From positions 452,866-516,865 of the forward strand of contig JACBWW010000099.1 in assembly GCA_020086605.1 (NCBI GenBank): a stretch of 64,000 bases of DNA, read 5' to 3'. Of this stretch, positions 1 to 11,600 are shown one piece after another; the first letter of the stretch is position 1, and each line of letters begins with the position of its first letter. Source of the stretch: Lanius collurio. Taxonomy: Eukaryota; Chordata; Aves; Passeriformes; Laniidae. The translations under genes and the position numbers were made by a program. Under the pieces are notes generated by a model. It had not been told where the DNA came from and searched no databases. It saw only the letters and a program-made list of their open reading frames with translations.

Positions 1-620
1 GAGACTGCCCCGCTCCCACCTCGGTTCCCCGGGGACGCTCAGCCCTGCCCCGGGATGACCCCCAGCCGTTTCCCTCCCCTCATCGCTCTCACCTTGGGGG
101 GGATCCAACCCCCAAATTCTTGGGGTGACCCCGAGGCTCGGACCCCGGGCGGGCTCCGCCATGGCGAGATCGGCGGCAGGGCCGGAGCGCCGCAGGCAGC
201 CGGTGCTGCGGATGGCGATGCTTCGCTCACCTCCTCTTCCTCCTCCTCCCCTCGGAGCCGGGGAAGCCGCCGGCACCGCTCCCGGCCTCCCCCGGGGTGG
301 GCAGCGGCCGATGCCGGAGCCGCGTTCCCGTAGGATGGAGGCAGCTCCGGGGAGCGCTCGGAGCTGCGGGAAAGCGGCTCCCGCTCCCTCCGTCCTTGAG
401 CGGGGTGGGCCGGGCGTGACCTTCGCGCCGGGAGGGCCGGGTCCCGCCACCGCGCCACCAGCTCCAGCCCCTGTCCATGCCGTCCCCAAACACGCTCCGA
501 GAAAACCAAAAAATGCTGCTTTAATCCCCTGAGCCCCTGGCGGGGGATGGAGCCGTTTTGCCGTTCCCGTGCCGGGAGCAGCCGCGGGCGCAGCTTCCAC
601 GCCGCCGCCACACCGGGATC
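1..620. promoter_or_regulatory. CpG island, candidate promoter
   Basis: Dense CpG from about 120 to 620, with a ccgccatggcg context at about 156-166. This looks like a promoter or first-exon region. A donor-like sequence (cccaag|gtgaga on the minus strand, near 94) and a minus-strand open frame could indicate a divergent transcript. No recognised protein is encoded on either strand. It could belong to FMNL1 or to a gene to the left. Confidence 0.4.
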
Positions 621-3600
621 TGCTTGGTTGTATCCGCCGGGATTTGCTCGGTGGGGTCCCCCCCAGCCCTGAGCACAAATTACTGAGGAGTTTTTTTATC
701 TCGTGGAGTTTATGGGGTTATTTGGGGATGAGCATCGCAGCCGGAGCCACTGCAGCTGCAGGGGGATGATAGTGAGGGGCTCTGCTTGGGGGGACCCCCC
801 CGTGGGACCCCTGAAATCCCAAGGAGGGCTTTGCCGTGGGACACCCGTGGTGGCAGGGGGCTGGGTGGGGTGGTGGTGCCTGTGATGGCTCCGGGCGTCA
901 CGGCAGCAGTGGCAGGAAGAGACCTCGGGGTGCTTCCGCTGCGAGGCCCCAGGAAGAGGCACTTTCTGCCGGGGTGGTCCAGCAGCTTGGAAATCCCATG
1001 ACAAAAAATGGTCAGAAAAGGGGAAAGCACCGCTCTAGGCACTCAGCGCCACCTTCTCTGCTCTCATCCCAAGGGAAAGCCCTTTTCCAGGAGAAGGGGG
1101 CATCCAGGGGGCGGGATATGCCCAGACGGGAAGCGGGTGTCTTGTGAAACCGGCTGTCCCAATCCCGCTTCCTCCTTTCGCAGCGTCCCTTCCCCATTCT
1201 CATGGCTCTGGGGCCAGTGGAACCCCGGGGGATGGGGACAGGGGGTCCCTCTGCCCTCACCCACCACAAACACGTTCCCTGACTCTGGCTTCAACTTTTC
1301 CAGCTCCTGAACTGGTGAGCTCAGTGATGGAGCAGGTGGTGGTGAGCTGGGAATCTCCTGGTGGGACACGATCCAGACCTCACGCGTTGCCATGGTTACA
1401 GTGATGCCATGAGAGCTCAGGGCAAATCAGTTTTGGGCTGGACATCCCAAATTGCAAGAGCTGGTGGTGCAAAGTCTTGGCAGAAAAGCCCAGGGATGAA
1501 CCTGGGGGATCCAAATTACTGCCAGGAAGGGGATGGATATGCCTGTTTTGTGCCAAGACATGGGAATTTAGTTTCCCAAAAGTTTATTCTCCAAAACTGG
1601 CTCCTTCCCAGCTGGGGCACTGTGGCAGATGCCGCTTTGGCAGAGTGATGGGAGGGTTGCCCTGTGCCAAGTGGTTTGGGATATGATGAGGTGGATTTTT
1701 GGGATGGAGCAGAGGAGAAGCATCTTTGCTGCTGGGGTACGGATGCTCAGATACTCCTGCTTGGAGCAATTGGGATTTTCCCCCCTTTGCATGTCAAGAG
1801 GCATTAATTGGGAATATATAAGTGGAATTGTGAGTTGAGGCGTGGTGGAGTCAAAATCAAACAGCGGCTGACTGGGGCTGGGGCTGCTCCAGCCGGGAGC
1901 TTTTCCTGGTGGGGGCTTTGCTGCCTCTTCTCCCAGGACCTGAGGGAGTGCAAGGCCAACGTCACCACTGCAGATGCTGCAGATGTTTGCAGATGTGCTG
2001 TTGGCCCCAGCAGCAGGATGGGTCACCAGTGAGCCCTGGCCACAGAGTCGGCCTCAGCTCAACCAGGAAATGAAACTGGTCCTCAGCTTCCTGCTGGATC
2101 CATCCCCAGCCCGGTTCCAGCTCAGTGGCCAAGGCTGGCTGGGGAATGCGGGGCTGCAAGAGGGTGTCCCATGGGGGACGTGTGCCCTGGTGGGGAGGGA
2201 AGTGGCCTGTGAGCCAAGAGCTGCTGGATCAGGGCCTGGAGTGTGTCCTGGTGCAGGAGCCCCCCCGTGCTGCTGGATCCAGCCCTGGGTGAACCAGGAG
2301 GACATCCCAGTGCAGGGTGGGCAGGCAGGCACCCCACAGTGATGGGATCAGGCTCCTCTCCCGACTTGAGCTACAGCAGCCTCTGCTTGTTCTTAAAATA
2401 GAGCTGGAGCTGCAGGTGGCAGCAGCCTCTCACCCCAGCCTGCTCCTGCCACCCTCCTGGCCATCCTGGGGACAATTCTGCTCCTCCACTGGCTGTCCCT
2501 GACACTCGGTGGGTTTGGGGCCTGCCTGGATCCAGGGAGTCCCTGATGGGATGAACTGGTCCTGGGAGCATCCCCCATCCCAGTTTGCTGCATGAGGGAA
2601 GTCAGTGAGTCCTGGGCGGGCCTGGTCCTGCTCTGTGCCTTGCACTGAGCCCTGGGAAGAGGCAGGAGGACAAGTCCAGTGGCAGTCGGGGGCACTGGAG
2701 GGGACACCATGGGACAGCTGGCACTGCAGGACTGGGCATGTCCCAAACCACCTCAGGGGTGCTCTGTGGCCATGAGGGATGGAACATCCCAGGAGTGGCA
2801 TGGTCTGTCAGCCACCCAGGGACCTAGTGATGTTGGTCCTGCCTGCATCCGGAGAGAGCCCCTAAGCTGCCATCTGGGGCAGTTCCCTGCCCTGTCCCCT
2901 TCCCTGGGGCAGGATTCAGTGCCCGGTATCTGGACTGGGATGTTGTCCCATCCCATGTGCTGCCAAGGCTTCCCATCCCCTCTCTGTGGATGCACATCCC
3001 CCATGCCCCAGAAACGGCTCCCAGGGTTCAGCCTGGTTCACACTCTGCCTGTCGGGGTTTGCAGCACGAACACTTCCCTGGAGGATGCTGGAACATTCTG
3101 TGCTGGCTTTGGTGCAGGGCTGGGCTCAGCCTGGCTCTGCTTGGCGCTGCCCGCTCACGTGTGGAACAAAAAGAGGTGTCTGACACCCAAAATAGCTCCG
3201 TCCCTGCCAGCCATGATAGGAAAAGCTTGTCTTGTACCCGAAAATGATGTTGGTGCTGCTTCACCTGCCCTGCCCTTGGTTTGAATGTAGGGCAAAGCTG
3301 CGCCACAGCTGGTGTTGGGTCCCAGCCAGCCTCATCCTGGTGCTGGGCATGGCTGGGATGGCACCGCAGGCTCTGTGACACTTTGAGTCACATCAGGGTT
3401 GTTGGGGAACATTTGGTGGCATCCACTGGGTGACGTGGTGGGCTATGAGGCTGCTGGGAAGCCCCGGGCAGGGGTGGGATGAGGGTGCTGGGTGCTAGAT
3501 GACGAGAGGAGGGATGTGGCTGCTGGGGGCAAGTCCCTGTGGCTCCTCCATCATTGTCCCCGAAGGAGGAAGAGGAGGAGGATTAAGTCCTTCTTCTGAC

Positions 3601-5526
3601 ACCTCTGGGGTGTTGGCTGCTGCCTTGCGCATCACTCGCCCTGCCCCACCTCCCACACCGCCGGTCCCCTCTCCGCGACAGGAAATGAGAACCGGTTCCT
3701 TTGTGCTGCCGGCTGAGGCTCCTCAGCGGAGCCGCTTCCTCCCCGGCACCACAAGCCCACCCGGCACGCAGCCACCACCCAGTTTGTACCCGACCTGTGC
3801 CACATCCTGCCCGCAAGGGAGGGACCGCGGGACTCGGGGCAGAGCCACCTCCACAGGGACAGCCCGACGTCCCCTGCCCCACCCTCGGTCCCGTCCCACC
3901 ATCAGCACAGGGTCCTGCTTTGTCCAGGTCCCACGTGGTGGCTTCAAGATGATCCACGTGGCAGATGCCACCCTCCCTTCTCCACCGTGGCACCCAACAG
4001 TGTCCCACAGAGGGTGCCACGGTGCTGGCAGAGCCCTGGGTGGGGTGTTTGGGTGCAGGGTCCCACTTGGCACGGTGCTGTCCCTTGGTCTGACCTCCAT
4101 CCACCCCAAGGATGGCAGCTCAGGGACCAGTAGTGGGGACACCCAGGTGCTGTCACCTTGCCCATCCCAGAATCCACCCAGCAGCTCTGTTGGCTTTACA
4201 GTGAGGCCATTTCTGACTCTGCAGCCTGACTGTACCCCCTGCCCAGCTCTCCATGCCAGCCGGCCCCAGACAAACCCAGCTCCTCCCCACCCACAGCTCC
4301 TGGTTTCGGCTTCTTGTGAAAGCAGCTTGACAGGTCCTCCCTGGAGGTGGTGGAGAGGTTTCTGTTCTTGCCCACCACAGTGGCACCTCTCCCCTTGGAC
4401 CTGCTCTTCTGTGGGCAGCCAAAGCCCTGGGAGATGCCTTCCTCCAAGGATGTGGTTGTTTCAGCACAGCATGCACCCCACGTCCCCATCCTCCTCATCA
4501 GGGAACCCCAAGACTGGGATTTAGGGGTGACTTGGGGCTGTGCATTGCTCCACGTGCCATCATGCCAGCCTGCAGGTGCTCTCCAGGGGAGCTGGAGCAC
4601 CAGAAATTGGATCTTTTAGCAAAATGAATCACCTGTGAGCCGAGCTGAGCTGCAGCCTGGCTCAGGCCGTAGTGGGTGTCGCATGGAGGTCACCACGAGG
4701 TGTCCTGTGAAGGTCACTCCGTGGTGTCCCTCAGCAGAGCAGCCCACAGGCGGGAGCTGCACCCCGCTCGTGGCAGGAGCAGTTTCGGCAGCGCCTGGTG
4801 CCGAGAGCGGAAACCGCGTCACGTCCTGGGGCAGGCGTGGGGGCTGGGGTTGTGCAACGGTGGCACAGAGGGACGTGGGGACACGCCAGGCCCTGACATC
4901 ATTGTCACTTAATAAACACTGGTTTCCCCAGATGGGCTCGTCCTGCATCTGTCGTGGGGGGGACTCGGGCGTGACCCCTCCAACCCAGCTCCTGGGTCCC
5001 TCAGCCGTGCCACCAGTTGGTGTCCCCATCCCTCACCCCATGTGGCCCTGCTGGGACTGGGCTGGCTGAGGCTGAGCACATGGTGCACTCCTGACATGGA
5101 TGGATGTGTGCAGTTCATCCTCTTGTCCCTCACCAACAGCTCCTGCCCTCCCCTTGGGGACCCTCCGGTGGGGACATTGCTGATGAGTCCATGGGATGCT
5201 CACGTCCTGAGAGCAGTGATGTTCCCAACCTCCTGCTGTTGTCCTCATCATCCACCGGTGTCCCCATCCTGAGAATGCTGTTCTCATTTTCCCACCACTG
5301 TTCCCATTGTCCCACTAGTGCTCCCATCTTCTCACTGGAATCTTCATGTCCCCCTAGTGGTGTCCCCATTCTCCCACAAACACCCCCGTTCTCCCATGGG
5401 TATCCCCATGTCCCCCTGGTGTCCCCACTGCTGAGCAAGAACACCCAGTGCTGGGTGAGCAGGGGGTGCTACAGCCCCAGAGGTGTTTTTGGGGTGACCC
5501 CAAGTGCTGACACCCTTCACCCACAG
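621..5526. other. Non-coding interval left of the first FMNL1 exon
   Basis: No recognisable exon on either strand, although many open frames exist because the region is GC-rich. The expected FMNL1 first exon (MGN start, ELEERF motif) was looked for and not seen. Low-complexity tccccatt/ctcccac-type repetition occurs at 5250-5430. The interval is most simply FMNL1 intron 1. Confidence 0.6.
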
Positions 5527-5610
5527 AATTCCATGAACCTGCCCCCGGACAAGATGAAGCTGCTCAACCAGTACGACAACGAGAAGAAGTGGGAGCTAAT
5601 CTGTGACCAG
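5527..5610 (+). CDS. FMNL1: FMNL1 exon: start of GTPase-binding domain
   Basis: Twenty-eight codons in phase 0, reading NSMNLPPDK then [14 protein letters not shown]. Acceptor is cacccacag and donor is gtgagg. This corresponds to the second coding exon of FMNL genes. The preceding exon (usually about 33 residues ending ELEERF plus a few residues) was not found in the 5.5 kb to the left. Confidence 0.95.
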
Positions 5611-8600
5611 GTGAGGTCCAAGCTCACAGCATCCCCAGTGCTGTCCCTGTCCCCAAGTGCCACTCGTGGCACCAATCTGGCTGTACCAAGCACTGACATC
5701 CATCTCATTACTGACACACCACCTTATTAACCTCATTAAGCATTGATGCGGTTGGGGTGGGGACAGGGACACTGTGGCTGCTGTGGGGACAGTGGCATGT
5801 CCCCGTGCCACAGCAGGTGGCCCAGTTTCAGCCTCTCTCTGGGGCTTGTAGGAGCGTTTCCAGGTGAAAAAACCTCCGTCCGCCTACATCCAGAAGCTGA
5901 AGAGCTACTTGGACACGGGTGGTGTCAGCAGGAAGGTGAGGGGTCCCCGTTGCACCCCGGTCCCCTGGTCCCCATCCCAGGCTGGGCACAGGCACAGTGC
6001 CAATGGCTGTCCCCATCCCACAGTTCAAGAGGCAAGTGCAGGAGTCCACGCAGGTGCTCCGGGAGCTGGAGATTTCCCTGAGGACCAACTACATCGGGTA
6101 AGGGTGGGGGTGGCATTGTCACCCAGCCGCTGCCACCATCTCTGGGGTGGAGATGGACGTGCTGCTGGCTCTGGCTGGAGGCTGACAGCCCGATGTGGAG
6201 GCTGTGGCCTCATCCTGCCCTGCTGGGGGGGCTCTGATGGGAGGTGAGGGTGCTGAGGTAGCTGGGACTGCTGTGGGGTCTGAACCCCATTTTGGCTCTC
6301 TGGTACCCCCTGGGTGCCAGGAGGGACCCTGCCCCCATCCTGGGTGTCCTGACCTCTTGTGGGGTGGTGGGTGCCCATGGTCCCCAGGGCCAGGCTGTCC
6401 TGTGGTGGCAGTGGTGGCAGTGGTGGCAGAGGTGACAGGAGAGCCCTTGGGCTGTGTCCCCCGTACATCAGGGTCACCATGGCACTCACCTGGCTTCAGA
6501 GAAATGCCAGCTCATGGTGCCACCTCATGTCCCCAGCGTGTTCTACCCTTGCTGGGGAGCTCTGACAAGGGGGTGACTCCACCGAGGGTCTGGGGGCAGG
6601 GGGAGAGAGGATGTGGGAGTTGACAGAGCCCACTAACCCTCTGCACCCTCCAGCTGGGTCCAGGAGTTCCTCAACGAGGAGAACAAGGGGCTGGACGTGC
6701 TGCTGGAGTACCTCGCCTTTGCCCAGTGCTCCGTCGCGTACGTCCCCACCGGGTGCCCTGTCCCCAAGGCTGGGATCAGCCTCCCCTGGGGCTCAGCTGG
6801 GCTGGGGGGTCCCTGGGGGTGCCCTCCTTTATCATCAGGGCGATGCTCCATGGCTGGGGCTGAGCAGAGCATCCCCAACATCCCTGAGGGGCATCCGCCC
6901 ATATTGGGGTGCCACGTCTCACCCGTCCCCGTGTCCCCACGGGCCACCAGGTATGACATGGAGAGCACAGAGAACAGCAGCCCCGGCTCTGACAAGGGCA
7001 AGGAGCGGTCGCTGGAGGACCTGAACAAAAGCACCTCCTCATCCCCCACCCAGGGGTTCTCCAAAATGCGGCCCCTCACTGTAAGGTAACGTGTGGTCCC
7101 GTCCCCAACTGTCCCCCTGTCCCTGTGCCGTGTCCCCCGCTCTCGCCTCGCTGCACCCCCGGCCGCGCCGCGCTTGGAGAAGGGCTTGGTGGGGAGACGC
7201 AGGCCCGATCCTAAAAATGGTGCCCATTGCTGGTTTAAGGGTAGGGACACCCCCCGCTGTGTGCCCCCAGGGGCTGGGCTGGATCCGTGTCCCCACCCTG
7301 GCACTGGGACCGTCCTGGTGCGCTCTGGTTAAACCCCAGGAACACACAAAAATTGGGGGTGTTGGAGATTTTGGGGAGGGGGGGGCAAATCGCAGCCCCC
7401 GGTCTTAAACTCGGGGCGGAGGGACGGGCCTGTGTCCCCTGAAGCCGGTCCTTGTGGCTGGTGGCTCTCGCTTGGTGCCGCTCGCCCGCAGCCCCGTCTA
7501 ACCCCGCTCTTCTCTTGCACGCTGCCGGGGACGCACTGACGGTAGGTGACGGGGCACTGGCGGGACGGGGACACCCCACGGGACCCCGCTGCTGGTCACT
7601 GGTGTTGGGGACAGGGCCTGCGGAGCATCCCCGGGGGGCGGGGGGTCCCAGGGACACCCCACCGCGGTCGCCCCAGGAGCTGTAACGTGGCACCCCTGGG
7701 ACAGCGGAGGTCCCTCGCCGCCTGCCAGCAGCTCTGGAGGAGCCGGGGTGTCCCTCCCAGCCCTAGGGACAGGTCAGGAGGGACGTGGCACCCACAGGGG
7801 GTCTCACCCCTTGTCCCCGAGCCCGGGTGTCCCCGGGGCGGCGCGGGAGCCCCGTTTCTCCCTCGTGTCCTGCAGGCTCTAACGCGCCTCCAGCTGCTGC
7901 CTCTCGAACCAGCACATCCACACCCTCCTCCGCCACGTCCACCCCAGCGTCCCCTGCAGTGCCCCGGGCAGCGATGGGGACAGTGTCCCCAGGTCACCCG
8001 GCAGCTCCTGCCCGCCTCGGTGAGCCTCCGAGACCACCCGTGTGCACGAGGGGGCCCCAAAACCCGTCCCACCCCACATCAGCTCCCCCGCCACCGAGGG
8101 CTTCTAGATGGGCACGGACACGGGGGTTTCTCCCATGGGGTGCAGCCGCCCGGGTGCCCCGGTGTCCCCCTGCCCCCGCTGCCACCCCCATGCTCTGTCC
8201 CCTCCCCGCTTTGCGCTGCGCCCGCCGCCGCCCCGGGCCCCGCTGAGCCGCGCTCTCCCCGCCCAGGCTGAACCCCTCGCACATCAGGAAGACGCTGCGC
8301 AACTCGCGGCTCGTCAGCCAGAAGGACGATGTCCATGTGTGCATCATGTGCCTCCGCGCCATCATGAACTACCAGGTGCGAGCGGGCGGCACCCGCGGGG
8401 ATCCGCCTGGGGCTCCCCCGGGATCCCCCGCGCCTGCCGTGGCAGCTTCGGGGTGGGACTGGGTCTGCATCCCCTGGCTCTGAGATGTCCTCACCCAACC
8501 TCCTGTCTGGTGGGGACGTGGCATGGGGGTGTTCCAAGGTCCTGGAGTGTCTCCAGGGGGACATGCGGTGCCATTAATGCTCCTTTCCCCTCCCCAAGTC

Positions 8601-11600
8601 TGGCTTCAGCCTGGTGATGAACCACCCAGCCTGTGTCAACGAGATCACCCTGAGCCTCAACAACAAGAGCGCCAGGTAGGAGCTGCCCTGTCCCCTGTTG
8701 TCCCTTGTCCCCCCGTCCCCTCGCCTGCCCCACGGCCCCAACCCCCTCACACCGCGTGTTCCTGCAGGACCAAGGCTCTGGTGCTGGAGCTGCTGGCCGC
8801 TGTCTGCCTGGTCCGAGGTGGCCACGACATCATCCTGGCTGCCTTTGACAACTTCAAGGAGGTGAGTCCCCAGCAGGGACACCCAATCCCCACATGAACA
8901 TCTGTGCTCCAGCTGGGTTTGTGCCTCAGTTTCCCTGTGTGTGGCAGAGCCCTGTGCCATCCTCAAATGCCCATCTCTGGGTCACTTAGGGATGTTCCAG
9001 TCACTGGGCTTGATGTCCCCATGCCAGCCTGTGTCCCCAGGGCCACGTCCCAGCTGGGCTGGGTGCCTGGCAGCACCAGTCAGGGTTGGGATGGTGTGAC
9101 CAACGAGTACCTCCTGTCCTGCCACCCTCCTGGGTGTCCTGTGGCCATGTCCTCCCTGGCCTTCAGCCCCTTGCTCCCCCCAGGTCTGTGGGGAGAAGAA
9201 CCGCTTCGAGAAGCTGATGGAGTATTTCCGAAACGAGGACACCAACATTGACTTCATGGTGAGTGGCTCCTGGGGCCGTGCTCTGCTGTTGCCAGGGCAT
9301 CGTGTCACCAAGGCTGCTGCACTGTGCCCAGGCCATTATGCCCCAAGAGCCCCTAAGCCACCACACTGTCCCCATGGCAGCATGCCCCAAGGGATGCTGA
9401 GCCACCAAACTCTCCCCAGGCCACCATGTCCTCCAGGGCTGCTGAGCTGCCGTGCTGTCCTGGCAGTGGCATGTCCCAAGGGCTGCCATGTCCAAGGGCT
9501 GCCAGGCTATTCTGCTATCCCCAAGGGCTGTTCTGCTAAGCCACCACACTGTCCCCAAGGGCTTCGTGTCCCCAATGGCTTCTAAGCCACCTGACTGTCC
9601 CCAGGCCATCGTGTTCCCAGGGCCAAAGTGTGGTCCCCAGGTCACCATGTCCCAGGACTGTGCAAACCACCATGCACTCCCCAGGAGCACCATGTCCCTG
9701 AGGGCCACCAGCCCCCCCTGCAGCCCCCAGGGCAGTGTCCCCAAGGGCCACACTGCCCCTGTGCTGTGCCTGTGGCCACACTGAGCCGTGTCCCCGCAGG
9801 TGGCCTGCATGCAGTTCATCAACATCGTGGTGCACTCGGTGGAGAACATGAACTTCCGCGTGTTCCTGCAGTACGAGTTCACCCACCTGGGGCTGGACCA
9901 GTACCTGGAGGTGGGTGATCCCGAGGGGGGGTGATGCCAGGGGGGTGCCACCAGTGCTGACGGCTGTCCCTTGGCAGACTCTGCGCCTCACCGAGAGCGA
10001 CAAGCTGCAGGTACAGATCCAAGCCTACCTGGACAACGTCTTCGACGTGGGGGCCATGCTGGAGGACTCGGAGACCAAGACGGCGGTGCTGGAGCACATG
10101 GAGGAGCTGCAGGAGCACGTCAGCCAGGTGGGCCGTGGGTGCGTGGGCAGAGCCGCTGACGCAAGCCCCGAGGGAGGGATGAGGACGGGGCTGAGCGGCG
10201 GCGCCTCGTCCCCCACAGTTGACGGAGAAGCTGCAGGATGCGGAGAACGACTCCATGGCCAAGATAGCGGAGCTGGAGAAGCAGCTGAGCCAGGCGCGGC
10301 GGGAGCTGGAGGAGCTGCGGGTGAGTCAGGGGAAGGCTGGGGCTGAGGGCCGGGGACTGAGGGGTGCAGTGCGACACCGGTGACCTGCCGGGGCTTGCCA
10401 CCTCTCCAGGAGCAGCTGAGCCCCCCGCGGCCGCCCAGCCCGCCGTCCCCGCAGCCCCAGGAGTGCTACCGGCTGGCGCTGGAGCGGCGGCTGGCGGAGC
10501 TCGAGGAGAAGGGGCTGGTGCAGATCCTGCGTGGGCCCGACGGAGACGTCGCCATCGAAATTGTCCCCGTTGTCATAGAAACCCCCGCAGCCCCCGTGGT
10601 TTCTGGAGAGGCCACTGCCACCACCGACACCTGCACAGGTACCGTGGGTGCAAGGGGATGTCCCCGTCCTGGCGGGGACACCTGGCACAAAGGAGGGGTG
10701 ACAGCGAGTCTCTGGGCACAGAAACGGAGGCGAGGGTGTGGGGATGTGCCCAGGGGCTCAGGATAATGCGGTGGCAGAGGGAGGGTGGCGGTGGCACGGT
10801 GCCCTGCTGTGTCACCGTCTCACCCACCTCTTCTTTCCCTTGCAGATGCTCCAGCTCTGGCTCCAGCCCCCCCGCCCCCACCAGCACCTGCTGTCCCCCC
10901 NNNNNNNNNNNNNNNNNNNNNNNNNNNNNNNNNNNNNNNNNNNNNNNNNNNNNNNNNNNNNNNNNNNNNNNNNNNNNNNNNNNNNNNNNNNNNNNNNNNN
11001 NNNNNNNNNNNNNNNNNNNNNNNNNNNNNNNNNNNNNNNNNNNNNNNNNNNNNNNNNNNNNNNNNNNNNNNNNNNNNNNNNNNNNNNNNNNNNNNNNNNN
11101 NNNNNNNNNNNNNNNNNNNNNNNNNNNNNNNNNNNNNNNNNNNNNNNNNNNNNNNNNNNNNNNNNNNNNNNNNNNNNNNNNNNNNNNNNNNNNNNNNNNN
11201 NNNNNNNNNNNNNNNNNNNNNNNNNNNNNNNNNNNNNNNNNNNNNNNNNNNNNNNNNNNNNCGGGGGCACTGCCACTGCCAGGGACCAGCCCTGGGGACA
11301 GAGGGACACAAGGACCAGCTGTAGGGATGGAAGGACACAGGAACCTGCTGTGGGGATAGAGGGATACAAAGACCAGCAGTAGGGATGGAGGAACATGAGG
11401 CTGAGCTGTGGGGATGGAGGGATGAAGGGACAGTATAGGGTTGGAGAGGCAAGGGGAGGAGGTAGAGGGATGGACATACACAGGAATGAGGCTGGAAGGA
11501 TGGAGACCTGATGTGGAGAGGTTGAAGGATTCAAGGACCGTGATGGAAGAAAGATAGAATGAGGGAGGATGGGAACCAGGTGTGGGGACAGAGCCATGCA

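Noticed and set aside
3499..4524. 341-codon plus-strand open frame
   Set aside because: Low-complexity Pro/Ser/Thr composition, GC-driven, no domain or splice logic; lies in FMNL1 intron or upstream sequence.
4911..4916. AATAAA at 4911 as the 3' end of an upstream gene
   Set aside because: No coding exon or gene-like 3' UTR precedes it on the plus strand; a single hexamer is not enough.
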